Source: Ruminococcaceae bacterium UBA3329 | GTDB lineage: Bacteria > Bacillota > Clostridia > Oscillospirales > Acutalibacteraceae | Direction of reading: 5' to 3' | Assembly (NCBI GenBank): GCA_002361875.1 | Contig: DERX01000062.1 | Span: forward strand, 1 to 31,450 | Length of the DNA: 31,450 bases | Part shown: piece after piece, positions 6,875 through 14,556 of the stretch | Numbering within the stretch: position 1 is the stretch's first letter | Layout: every line of letters begins with the position of its first letter | Notes under the pieces: generated by a model | Databases searched by the model: none | Told to the model about the DNA's origin: nothing | The model's input: the letters and a program-made list of their open reading frames with translations, nothing else | Made by a program: the position numbers and the translations under genes

Positions 6875-9097
6875 TTAACGCTCGACGTTTATTACGCCCT
6901 GTACTTTCTCAATTTTTGCTACGATGCTTTTAAGGTGCTCAATACCCTCAACCTGAACGGTTACTTCAATAATACATCTGCCGTCCTTTGTGTCATGTGT
7001 TGCAAGCCCTGCAATGTTAACCTTCATATTTGATATTTGCTGGCTGACATCGGCAATAAGCCCTATTCTTTTAAGGCAGGTAACGGTGATTGTAGCACTG
7101 TATTTGTCAGTCGTTGCCGTGTCCCAATGCACCTTTACCCAGCGTTCAGGCTCTGCACAGTTTTTTATATCCGCAGGCACATTTGCACAATCCGCCTTGT
7201 GAACGGAAACACCGTGACCCCTTGTAATAAATCCGATGACCTTATCCCCGGGGAGAGGATTACAGCAGCGTGAAAATTTAATAAGACAGTTGTCAATTCC
7301 GTCAACAATAATTCCGTCCTTGGATTTTCTTTTAACAGGCTGTTTGGCGGATATTTCTTCCGTATGGCTTTTATCGTAATTTTTGTGATATTCATCCTTA
7401 ATATACGGCATCTGCTTTGAAACGGAAAGCCCGCCGTAACCGATTGCCGCATAAAAATCGTCCACTGAATCAAGGTGCTGGCGTGCTGCAAGCTTTTTGA
7501 CGAATGCTTCGTATTCTTCTTCTGTAAGGCGAATGTAATTGCGTCTGAACTCACGTTCAATCTCCGCCTTGCCCTCGGCAATATTTTCGTCACGCTTTTC
7601 GTTTTTAAACCATGAGCGAATTCGGCTTTTTGCCTTGCTTGATTTTGCAATATTAAGCCAATCCCTGCTCGGACCCTTACCGGGTTGAGAAGAGGTGAGA
7701 ATTTCAACAATTTCGCCCGTCTTGACAACATAATCAAGCGGGACTATTCGCCCGTCAACCTTTGCTCCCATCATTTTATGTCCGACCGCCGTGTGAATAG
7801 CATAGGCAAAGTCAATAATGGTTGACCCCTGAGGAACATTGATAACATCGCCCTTGGGGGTAAACACGAACACCTCTTCGGGAACTAAATCAGTTTTAAT
7901 TGAAGATACTATTTCCCTTGCATCGCCTGACTCCTCCTGAACCTCAAGCATTTCTTTAATCCAGTTAAGTCCGTCGTTAAAGCTTTGACCTTTGCCGTTA
8001 GTCATTCCGATTTTATATTTCCAGTGCGCCGCAATACCGAATTCAGCTGTACGGTGCATATCCCAAGTACGAATTTGTACCTCAAAGGGAATAGCGTCCT
8101 TGCCGACAACAGTTGTGTGAAGCGACTGGTAACGGTTGGGCTTCGGCGTTGAAATGTAATCCTTAAAACGCCCCGGAAGAGGACTGAACATATCGTGAAT
8201 TATACCGAGGCAATTGTAGCAGTCGCCTATTGTATCAACAATAATTCGAACTGCGTAAATATCGTAAATCTCGCTGAACTGCTTATTCTGCATATACATT
8301 TTGCGGTATATGCCGTGAACGCTTTTAATTCGTCCGCTGATTGCGGCATTCGGAACAGTTTCCCTGACACGCTCCAGAATCCGTTTTTTAATGCTGTTAA
8401 GAAATTCGTTACCCGACGCATTAAAGCTGTGAAGCTGTTCTTCAATGCCTGCGTAAGCCACTGGGTCAAGAAAGCGTATGGCTCTGTCTTCAAGCTCCTC
8501 TTTAAAGGAACGGATGCCGAGCCTGTGGCTTATGGGCGCAAAAATTTCCAGGGTTTCAAGCGCCTTGTCCCTTTGCTTTTGCGGTGCAACATATTCGAGT
8601 GTACGCATATTGTGAAGTCGGTCGGCAAGCTTAATAACAATAACACGAATGTCCTTACTCATTGCGAGGAGCATTTTGCTGATGTTTTCAGCCTGCATTT
8701 CTTCTCTTGAATCCCTTTCGGAATACTGCAAATGACCAAGCTTTGTAACGCCGTCAACAAGCACGGCAATTTCACCGCCGAACTCGGATTTCAGCTCATC
8801 AAGCGTATAATCGGTATCTTCAACAACATCGTGAAGAAGAGCCGCAACAATCGACTGATAATCCATACCGAAATCGACAAGAATGTCGGCAACGGCAATG
8901 GGGTGAATAATGTACGGCTCGCCCGAACGGCGTTTTTGACCGCCGTGCTGTTTCTTTGCAACCTCAAACGCCTTATTGATTATATTTATTTCGTTTTCGC
9001 TTTGATGTACTTTTTTTATCTTTTCCAAAAGCTTCGCATAAAGAGCGTCAACATCTACATCCTCTACAGGGGTTTTATCAGTTTTGATTTCACTCAT
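6875..9097 (-). CDS. rel: Bifunctional (p)ppGpp synthetase/hydrolase Rel
   Basis: A full-length RSH enzyme of 740 residues that makes and degrades the stringent alarmone. The hydrolase half has the HD motif HDVVEDT (89-95) and the KRRSGEPYIIHP stretch. The synthetase half has RFKDYISTPKPN and YQSLHTTV (323-330); the RxKD form marks bifunctional Rel rather than the EXDD form of monofunctional RelA. A TGS domain (VFVFTPKGDVINVP), a Cys-containing zinc-finger/RIS region (FSRCCNPLPGD) and a C-terminal ACT domain follow. The ATG at 9097 has GGAGGTGA 5 nt upstream and overlaps the recJ stop by 8 nt; the in-frame GTG at 9106 overlaps that Shine-Dalgarno. The apt gene often found between recJ and rel is missing. 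Confidence 0.97.
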   Translation of the reverse strand: MSEIKTDKTPVEDVDVDALYAKLLEKIKKVHQSENEINIINKAFEVAKKQHGGQKRRSGEPYIIHPIAVADILVDFGMDYQSIVAALLHDVVEDTDYTLDELKSEFGGEIAVLVDGVTKLGHLQYSERDSREEMQAENISKMLLAMSKDIRVIVIKLADRLHNMRTLEYVAPQKQRDKALETLEIFAPISHRLGIRSFKEELEDRAIRFLDPVAYAGIEEQLHSFNASGNEFLNSIKKRILERVRETVPNAAISGRIKSVHGIYRKMYMQNKQFSEIYDIYAVRIIVDTIGDCYNCLGIIHDMFSPLPGRFKDYISTPKPNRYQSLHTTVVGKDAIPFEVQIRTWDMHRTAEFGIAAHWKYKIGMTNGKGQSFNDGLNWIKEMLEVQEESGDAREIVSSIKTDLVPEEVFVFTPKGDVINVPQGSTIIDFAYAIHTAVGHKMMGAKVDGRIVPLDYVVKTGEIVEILTSSQPGKGPSRDWLNIAKSSKAKSRIRSWFKNEKRDENIAEGKAEIEREFRRNYIRLTEEEYEAFVKKLAARQHLDSVDDFYAAIGYGGLSVSKQMPYIKDEYHKNYDKSHTEEISAKQPVKRKSKDGIIVDGIDNCLIKFSRCCNPLPGDKVIGFITRGHGVSVHKADCANVPADIKNCAEPERWVKVHWDTATTDKYSATITVTCLKRIGLIADVSQQISNMKVNIAGLATHDTKDGRCIIEVTVQVEGIEHLKSIVAKIEKVQGVINVER

Positions 9098-11141
9098 TTC
9101 CGTCACCTCCGTCTTTAAATGAATTTAATCTGTTAAGTATCTGAGAGCTTTCAAGCTCTGCTTTTTTGTTATTGCCGTCAAATATTATTTTTCCGTCCGA
9201 TATTTCGAGAAGCTCCAATTCGCAAAGAACATCAAGAGAGGTTTGCATAATACAGTAATTATGTATCGGGCAACCTGTGCGTTTTACCAGTGTTTCAGTA
9301 TCAAAGCTCCATTCGCCTTGCTTTTTTATAAAGCTGTATACAGCCAAAAGGAACTCCCTTGACGGTGTAATAAATTTTGCCTCTTTAGGGGATAAATCCT
9401 CGCCCCGCTTAAATTTTTCATAAAGCGAAAGCGAGCCGAAAAGCTTATCCTCATCCGTTCCCGAAAAACGAATATCCTTTATTAAAACAGACGGCTTTGT
9501 TTCGCCTCTGTATTCATTTTTGTCAATTCTTACAGCTAAATCGAGCACATCGCCCTTACGGTAGGGAAAATCATCTGCCGTAGTTGAAAATTTCATAGCA
9601 GTAAGCGGCGCTCCGCCCTTAAAGAAGGTAAGTCTTAAATGCTTGCCTTCGCCGACAGGTTTAATATCGGAAAGAGTAACTCCGTAAATTCCGAATACGG
9701 GCTGGCTGTTACCCGCCCCGTACGGTTCCAGTGTCGACAAAGATGAAAGTAAATCATTGTTTATATAAGCAGGATTTAACTTGCAGTTAATTAAAAGCTC
9801 GGGAACTACTGACGGAATACTCTTCGCATATTCATTGATTCTGCTGAAAAACTCGTTTATATTCTCTTTTTTAATGCCGAGTCCCGCCGCCATTGTATGA
9901 CCGCCGAAATGTGTGAGCAAGTCACCGCAGGATTTAATTGCATCATAAATTGAAAAGCCGTCAATGCTTCTTGCAGAGCCTGTACCCTCATCGCCGTCAA
10001 AGGTGATTACTATTGTCGGTCTGCCGTATTTTTCTGTAATCCGTGCCGCCACAATACCTATAACACCGTGGTGCCACCCCTCGCCGCAAATAACGATAAC
10101 CCTTGCATACTTTAACTTTTCGTCAGTTTCAATGTGCTCTATTGCCGCTTTCGTAATTTCGTTTTCAACGGTATGCCGCTCCCTGTTACATTCGTCAACC
10201 TCTTTTGCAAGAGAAAACGCCGAATCTTCATCTTCGCTGAGTAACAATTTGAGTGCAATTTCGGCAGACGCCATTCTGCCTGCGGCATTTATTCTCGGAG
10301 CTAAGGAATAAGTAGCTCCCACTGAGCTTATATATTTATCCCCAACGCCTGAAATCCGCTTTAATGCATCTATTCCGAAGCAGGGGTCAGAATTGATTTT
10401 AGCAACACCATACCTTACAATCGCACGGTTTTCGTCTGTAAGGTCAACGACATCGGCAATTGTGCCGACAGCAATAATATCTGCATATCTTGAAAGAATA
10501 TCCATACAGTCGCCGTCATTTAATGCCGACACCACTTTAAAGGCAACGCCTACGCCTGCCCAATCCCGAAAATCCAAATTGTCATCCTCACGGTGAGGAT
10601 CAACAACCGCCGCCGCATTCGGAAGCGTTTCAGACGGCTTGTGGTGGTCGGTTATAACAACATCTACACCGAGTGTTTTGGCAAAATCCACCTCTTCCGC
10701 CGAGGAAATGCCGTTATCAACGGTAACAATAAGCTTTACTCCGCTGTCTGCAATTTTTTTGACAGCGTCCGTGTTCATTCCGTAGCCTTCGGTTATTCTG
10801 TCGGGAATGTAATATGTTACATCAGCGCCGACAGACCGCAAATAGGAGTACATAAGCGCGGTAGAGGTTACTCCGTCAGCGTCATAATCGCCGTAAACGC
10901 ATATTTTCTCAAATCCGTCTATTGCTTTCTGTATTCTTTCCACCGCCTTGTCCATATCACGTATAAGGTACGGGTCGCAAAAGGCAAAATCCGAATCGAA
11001 AAACTCCTCAACATCCTCATATTCGGTAATTCCCCGTGAGGTAAGAATGAGAGCTGTAAACGGGTCAAGGCTGTGCGTCTCGGCAATATCCGCCGCCGTG
11101 TCCTTATCAATATGCGCTAAAGTCCATTTTTTACGGCTCAT
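9090..11141 (-). CDS. recJ: Single-stranded-DNA-specific exonuclease RecJ
   Basis: This 683-residue 5'-3' exonuclease acts on single-stranded DNA in recombination and base-excision repair. DHH-family motifs are visible in order: VYGDYDADGVTS (83-94), TVDNGISS (140-147), TDHHKPSETLP (164-174) and DPHRED (181-186); the DHHA1 motif FGGHTMAAG follows, then an OB-like region and a C-terminal segment. All metal-binding Asp and His are kept, so it should be active. The ATG at 11141 has AAGGAG 7 nt upstream; a GTG six codons earlier overlaps it. It is first gene of the leftward operon and its stop overlaps the rel start. Confidence 0.96.
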   Translation of the reverse strand: MSRKKWTLAHIDKDTAADIAETHSLDPFTALILTSRGITEYEDVEEFFDSDFAFCDPYLIRDMDKAVERIQKAIDGFEKICVYGDYDADGVTSTALMYSYLRSVGADVTYYIPDRITEGYGMNTDAVKKIADSGVKLIVTVDNGISSAEEVDFAKTLGVDVVITDHHKPSETLPNAAAVVDPHREDDNLDFRDWAGVGVAFKVVSALNDGDCMDILSRYADIIAVGTIADVVDLTDENRAIVRYGVAKINSDPCFGIDALKRISGVGDKYISSVGATYSLAPRINAAGRMASAEIALKLLLSEDEDSAFSLAKEVDECNRERHTVENEITKAAIEHIETDEKLKYARVIVICGEGWHHGVIGIVAARITEKYGRPTIVITFDGDEGTGSARSIDGFSIYDAIKSCGDLLTHFGGHTMAAGLGIKKENINEFFSRINEYAKSIPSVVPELLINCKLNPAYINNDLLSSLSTLEPYGAGNSQPVFGIYGVTLSDIKPVGEGKHLRLTFFKGGAPLTAMKFSTTADDFPYRKGDVLDLAVRIDKNEYRGETKPSVLIKDIRFSGTDEDKLFGSLSLYEKFKRGEDLSPKEAKFITPSREFLLAVYSFIKKQGEWSFDTETLVKRTGCPIHNYCIMQTSLDVLCELELLEISDGKIIFDGNNKKAELESSQILNRLNSFKDGGDGNE

Positions 11142-11194
11142 ACTCCCACTCCTTTTCACAAAAAATACTGATATTTTCCGATTATAATTATTAT

Positions 11195-11223
11195 ATTATA
11201 CTACTGCGGTCCTATAAAATCAA
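11195..11223 (-). promoter_or_regulatory. Sigma-A promoter of the recJ-rel operon
   Basis: On the minus strand TTGATT (11223-11218), a 17-bp spacer and a perfect TATAAT (11200-11195). It lies about 54 nt before the recJ ATG. The 306-nt gap 11142-11447 holds this promoter, the composite repeat and the hairpin listed next; no gene is seen in it. Confidence 0.75.
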
Positions 11224-11240
11224 GAGTTACAGACAGCAAA

Positions 11241-11397
11241 AAAGGCTTCCCCCTTGGGGGCGAAGTTGCGAGTGCCGTCCTGTTGACGAAACGCACGAGC
11301 AAAATGAAGTGAAGAAATAAGGAGTAATGCGAATGTAAGTTCGCAGTACGACTATATTTCTGAGGAAATGCTGTCACGAAGTGACTGATGAGGGGAA
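11241..11397. repeat. Composite hairpin repeat element, MITE-like
   Basis: A non-coding block built from nested hairpins. Left end: CCCCC-TT-GGGGG (11249-11260) flanked by CTT/GAAG. Centre: GTAATGCGAA (11324-11333) pairs with TTCGCAGTAC (11340-11349), nine of ten positions, inside an outer AGAAATA/TATTTCT pairing. Right end: GTCAC-GAA-GTGAC (11373-11385) followed by TGATGAGGGGAA, whose GGGGAA complements TTCCCC at the left end. The end motifs resemble, from memory, a widespread interspersed repeat of Ruminococcaceae genomes; here about 100 nt separate the two ends. No transposase is present, so any mobility would depend on other loci. Confidence 0.55.
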
Positions 11398-11403
11398 AAA
11401 TAA

Positions 11404-11431
11404 ACGGACAGCCGAGGTCGGCTGTCCCTAC
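11404..11431 (-). repeat. Palindromic hairpin after the GT2 gene, possible terminator
   Basis: GGACAGCCGA (11406-11415) and TCGGCTGTCC (11418-11427) form a perfect 10-bp palindrome with two bases between. On the minus strand it lies 20 nt past the GT2 stop and is followed by GTTTATTTTT, so it can act as its terminator. A related sequence with the same CCG-RGGTCG core and CTAC tail occurs at 22199-22225, which points to a dispersed repeat. Confidence 0.6.
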
Positions 11432-11447
11432 AAAATTCTATTCACTG

Positions 11448-12374
11448 TCACTTTTTATCCGATTTTCCTATACGCTTTGACACTATATAACGCGGTCTGC
11501 CCTTTACCTCTTCGTAAATTCTCGCAATGTAATAGCCGATAACACCCAGTGCCATCATCAGCGAACCGCCGATTAAAAGCAGAAGAAGGATTACCGTTGT
11601 AAAGCCTTCAGCTGAAGAGCCGCAAAGGTAACGCACAAGCGTTTGCACCGCCAAAATTGCCATAAAGCAAAGAAGAATTGCCCCGATTACCGTTACAGCC
11701 TGCAAGGGTGCCGTTGTAAAGGATGTTATATTTGAAACGGCATATTTTGTAAGCTTTGTTAAATTCCATTTTGACCTTCCGTTTGCTCTTTTTTCTACCT
11801 TAAACTCAATCTGCGTTGAATTAAAGCCTGACCAAAACGAAAGCGCCCTGAAAAAAGTGTTCCTTTCCGGGAGAGAAATAAGAGCGTCAATAACCTTTCT
11901 GTCAACAAGCTTAAAGTCGGAGGTTGACTGCATATCCACCCCGACAAAACGGCTGATAATTTTGTAAAAGCTCTTTGCGAACATATTATACATCGCAGAG
12001 CCGCCGCCACGGTCGCTCTTAATGCCCTCAACAACCTCGAAGCCCTTTTCCCAAAGTCTGTACATTTCAACAATTTTCACGGGCGGAAACTGTAAATCAC
12101 AGTCGAATACAACGGCGCAGTCGCCGTCTGCTTCCTCAAGTCCTGCAAAAATTGCAGACTCCTTACCGAAATTTCTGCTGAACGAAACTCCCTTTACATT
12201 TTCGTCCGCTTGTGATGCCTTGCAAATTTCGAGGTAAGTTTTATCCCTTGAGCCGTCGTCCACAAATATGATTTCATAGGGAATTTTTTCATTTTTTAAA
12301 AGCTCCGACAGCGTTTTGGCGGCAAGAGAAATATTTTGCTCCTCATTGTATGCAGGAATAATTACAGAAAGCAT
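11448..12374 (-). CDS. GT2 glycosyltransferase, GtrB/DPM1-like, membrane anchored
   Basis: A 308-residue family 2 glycosyltransferase of the polyprenyl-phosphate type. The nucleotide-sugar fold opens with SVIIPAYNEEQNI, followed by FVDDGSRDKT and the metal-binding DCDLQ (91-95). The FSRNFGKESAI motif is typical of the GtrB/ArnC/DPM1 group. Two C-terminal hydrophobic helices, roughly 228-255 and 266-292, anchor it. It should move a sugar from a UDP- or GDP-donor to undecaprenyl phosphate on the inner face for later use outside. The sugar is unknown. GAAGGTG lies just upstream of the ATG and a strong promoter precedes it. It stands alone as a leftward gene divergent from glmU. Confidence 0.9.
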   Translation of the reverse strand: MLSVIIPAYNEEQNISLAAKTLSELLKNEKIPYEIIFVDDGSRDKTYLEICKASQADENVKGVSFSRNFGKESAIFAGLEEADGDCAVVFDCDLQFPPVKIVEMYRLWEKGFEVVEGIKSDRGGGSAMYNMFAKSFYKIISRFVGVDMQSTSDFKLVDRKVIDALISLPERNTFFRALSFWSGFNSTQIEFKVEKRANGRSKWNLTKLTKYAVSNITSFTTAPLQAVTVIGAILLCFMAILAVQTLVRYLCGSSAEGFTTVILLLLLIGGSLMMALGVIGYYIARIYEEVKGRPRYIVSKRIGKSDKK

Positions 12375-12410
12375 AGCGCACCTTCTTTAAACTTAAAAAT
12401 ACTACATATA

Positions 12411-12439
12411 ATAATATCACCGACACACTTTGTTGTCAA
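12411..12439 (-). promoter_or_regulatory. Promoter of the GT2 gene
   Basis: On the minus strand a perfect TTGACA (12439-12434), a 17-bp spacer and TATTAT (12416-12411) with the extended -10 TG one base upstream. It is back-to-back with the glmU promoter, 12 bp apart. Confidence 0.75.
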
Positions 12440-12451
12440 TAAAACGGGCTA

Positions 12452-12483
12452 TTGAAATACTTACAGATTTGTGTTAATATAAT
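12452..12483 (+). promoter_or_regulatory. Promoter of glmU-pth-mfd
   Basis: TTGAAA (12452-12457) with either TAATAT at 12475-12480 (17-bp spacer) or TATAAT at 12478-12483 (20-bp spacer). The first is the better-spaced choice. GGAGGGG at 12502-12508 then precedes the glmU ATG by 5 nt. Confidence 0.55.
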
Positions 12484-12513
12484 TCTATATAAATTAAATT
12501 CGGAGGGGTATTT

Positions 12514-13893
12514 ATGAACAAAAACGATATTGCCGTAATTATGGCAGGCGGAAGCAGTACGCTTTTAAAATCTGCTCTGTCACCCGTTCTTGCAAGGGTT
12601 CTCGGACAGCCTATGATTCGGAGCGTTACCGAAGCGGCACTCCTTGCAGGAATTGAAAGAATTGCCGTTATTGTACCCTCAGGCGATACACAAATTCGCT
12701 CGCTTATAAAAAAAGAATTTCCTGACGCTGATATTGAATTTTACGAGCAATCTGCACCGCTCGGAACTGCGCACGCCGTTTTGCAGGCTGAAAGTGCAAT
12801 TCAAAATACCGAAAAGGGCAATGTGCTTATTTTAAACGGAGATACGCCGTTTATTGACGCTTCAACCATAAATTCCGCATACGGTCTGCATACCGCTATG
12901 GAAAACGATGCAACCGTAATCACTGCAACTGTTACAAAGCCTTTCGGGTACGGAAGAATTGTAAGAGATGCAAACGAACATTTTTCGGGAATTATTGAAG
13001 AGGCAGACGCAGACAGCAGTACAAAGAAAATTACCGAAATCTCGTCAGGCACTTATTGGTTTAAGGCGGGCGTTCTGCTATCCGCAATAAAAAATCTCGT
13101 TCCCCGCGCAAACGGTCACTTTAATCTTGTTGACGCCGTTTCCGATATAATCAAACAAGGACTTCAGGCAGATACATTTTTTGCACCTAATTCCGATATA
13201 ATCCTCGGTGCTAACGACCGCTTTCAGCTCATGGAGCTTAATGAATACGCAAAAATGCAGACTATACAGTACCACCTTTCGGCAGGCGTTGAAATTCCGT
13301 ATTCAGACGGTGTGGTTATCGAAAAGGGTATTCAAATCGGAACAGATACCTGCATTTTACCCGGCACAATAATTAAAGGCAACACCGTTATCGGCAAAAA
13401 CTGCGTAATCGGCCCGAACAGCGTTATTGAGGACTCGGTTATCGGAGATAATGTTAAGCTTAATCAAACTCAATGTGAACAGTGTATTGTAAAAAGCGGA
13501 GCAAACATCGGCCCGTTTGTTCATATTCGTCCCAATTCCGTTATCGGCGACAGCGTTCATCTCGGCAATTTTGTTGAGGTGAAGAACTCGAATATTGACA
13601 CGGGAACAAAGGTTTCGCACTTAACGTATGTCGGCGACTCAGATGTCGGCAAGCGTGTAAACTTCGGCTGCGGCACTGTTACGGTTAACTATTCGGGCAA
13701 AGCAAAATACCGCACTACCATAGGCGACGATGTATTTATAGGCTGTAACACAAACCTTGTTGCTCCCGTAACTGTGGGTAACGGCGCTTACACTGCGGCA
13801 GGCTCAACCATTACCGAAGATGTTCCCGAGGATTCGCTCGGCATTGCAAGGGCAAGACAGGTTAACAAAATCGGCTGGAAGGTTAAAAAATAA
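12514..13893 (+). CDS. glmU: GlmU: GlcN-1-P acetyltransferase with divergent uridyltransferase domain
   Basis: GlmU makes UDP-GlcNAc for cell wall: a C-terminal left-handed beta-helix acetylates GlcN-1-P, and an N-terminal domain adds UMP. At 459 residues the length is normal. The acetyltransferase half is intact: Arg339 (FVHIRPN), Lys357 (VEVKNS), His369 (SHLTYVGD) and the NFGCGTVTVNYSG segment. The N-terminal half keeps LGTAHA, NGDTPF (Asp110) and FGYGRI, but its signature loop reads AGGSSTLLKSALSPVL (11-26) where the family has GxGTRMxSxLPKVL, so both the usual Arg and Lys are lost; EINTG is EISSG. No frameshift explains this. It is followed by pth and mfd as in Bacillus, without prs. Confidence 0.9.
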   Translation: MNKNDIAVIMAGGSSTLLKSALSPVLARVLGQPMIRSVTEAALLAGIERIAVIVPSGDTQIRSLIKKEFPDADIEFYEQSAPLGTAHAVLQAESAIQNTEKGNVLILNGDTPFIDASTINSAYGLHTAMENDATVITATVTKPFGYGRIVRDANEHFSGIIEEADADSSTKKITEISSGTYWFKAGVLLSAIKNLVPRANGHFNLVDAVSDIIKQGLQADTFFAPNSDIILGANDRFQLMELNEYAKMQTIQYHLSAGVEIPYSDGVVIEKGIQIGTDTCILPGTIIKGNTVIGKNCVIGPNSVIEDSVIGDNVKLNQTQCEQCIVKSGANIGPFVHIRPNSVIGDSVHLGNFVEVKNSNIDTGTKVSHLTYVGDSDVGKRVNFGCGTVTVNYSGKAKYRTTIGDDVFIGCNTNLVAPVTVGNGAYTAAGSTITEDVPEDSLGIARARQVNKIGWKVKK

Positions 13894-13933
13894 TTAAGAA
13901 ATAATAAGAAATAAATTGAAAGGCAATAAAAAT

Positions 13934-14545
13934 ATGTTCAACAGATTCAGAAAAACTCCTACTGAACCTGTCGGCACACCTGAATTTATCGTGGCTGGGC
14001 TTGGAAACCCGGAAAGGAAATACACCTATACACGGCATAATTCGGGGTTTTTGTGCGTTGATATGTTATCTTCAAAGCACAATTTCAGTGTTGACAGATT
14101 AAAATTCAAATCTTTAATATGCGACACCGTTATAGCGGGACACCGCTGTATTGTAATGAAACCGCAGACCTATATGAACAACAGCGGAGAGGCAATCAGA
14201 GACTGCGCCGCATTTTACAAAATTCCGCCCGAAAAAATACTGATAATCTGTGACGATACAAATTTAGATGTCGGCAGAATGCGCATCAGGCGAAAGGGCA
14301 GTGACGGCGGTCAAAACGGTGTAAAGAATATTATTTATCACCTGAACAGCGACAAATTCCCACGTATCAAAATCGGCGTAGGTAAAAAGCCCCACCCCGA
14401 TTACAATTTGGCAGACTGGGTGCTTTCGGAATTTTCAAAAAAAGAACTCGAAACTCTTGAACCCGTACTTAAAAATGCCTGTGACACCGTGGAGCTTATA
14501 ATAAACGGCAAAACAGACGAGGCTATGAACCTTTTTAACAGTTAA
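13934..14545 (+). CDS. pth: Peptidyl-tRNA hydrolase
   Basis: Pth frees tRNA from peptidyl-tRNA that drops off ribosomes. The 203-residue protein has AGLGNPERKYTYTRHNSGF with Asn25 and catalytic His35, MKPQTYMNNSGEA with Asn82, CDDTNLD with Asp108, and GSDGGQNGVKNI with Asn128. In the last motif the usual His (GGHNG) is Gln127. About 16 extra residues precede the normal start. ATG 13934 was chosen; GAAAGG lies 10 nt upstream and an in-frame TTG at 13916 overlaps it. The gene lies 40 nt after glmU and 11 nt before mfd. Confidence 0.94.
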   Translation: MFNRFRKTPTEPVGTPEFIVAGLGNPERKYTYTRHNSGFLCVDMLSSKHNFSVDRLKFKSLICDTVIAGHRCIVMKPQTYMNNSGEAIRDCAAFYKIPPEKILIICDDTNLDVGRMRIRRKGSDGGQNGVKNIIYHLNSDKFPRIKIGVGKKPHPDYNLADWVLSEFSKKELETLEPVLKNACDTVELIINGKTDEAMNLFNS

Positions 14546-14556
14546 CGGAGAAAAAT

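Noticed and set aside
7165..7737. 190-codon open frame on the minus strand inside rel
   Set aside because: It lies in another frame of the same strand as rel and has no recognisable domain or ribosome site.
8195..8710. 171-codon open frame on the + strand
   Set aside because: It is wholly antisense to rel, whose protein is full length with all motifs; its composition is that of a complement frame and no domain is recognisable.
12544..12618. Frameshift as the cause of the odd GlmU loop
   Set aside because: Reading the other two frames across this stretch does not restore G-T-R-M or P-K-V-L, and the flanking frame is continuous.
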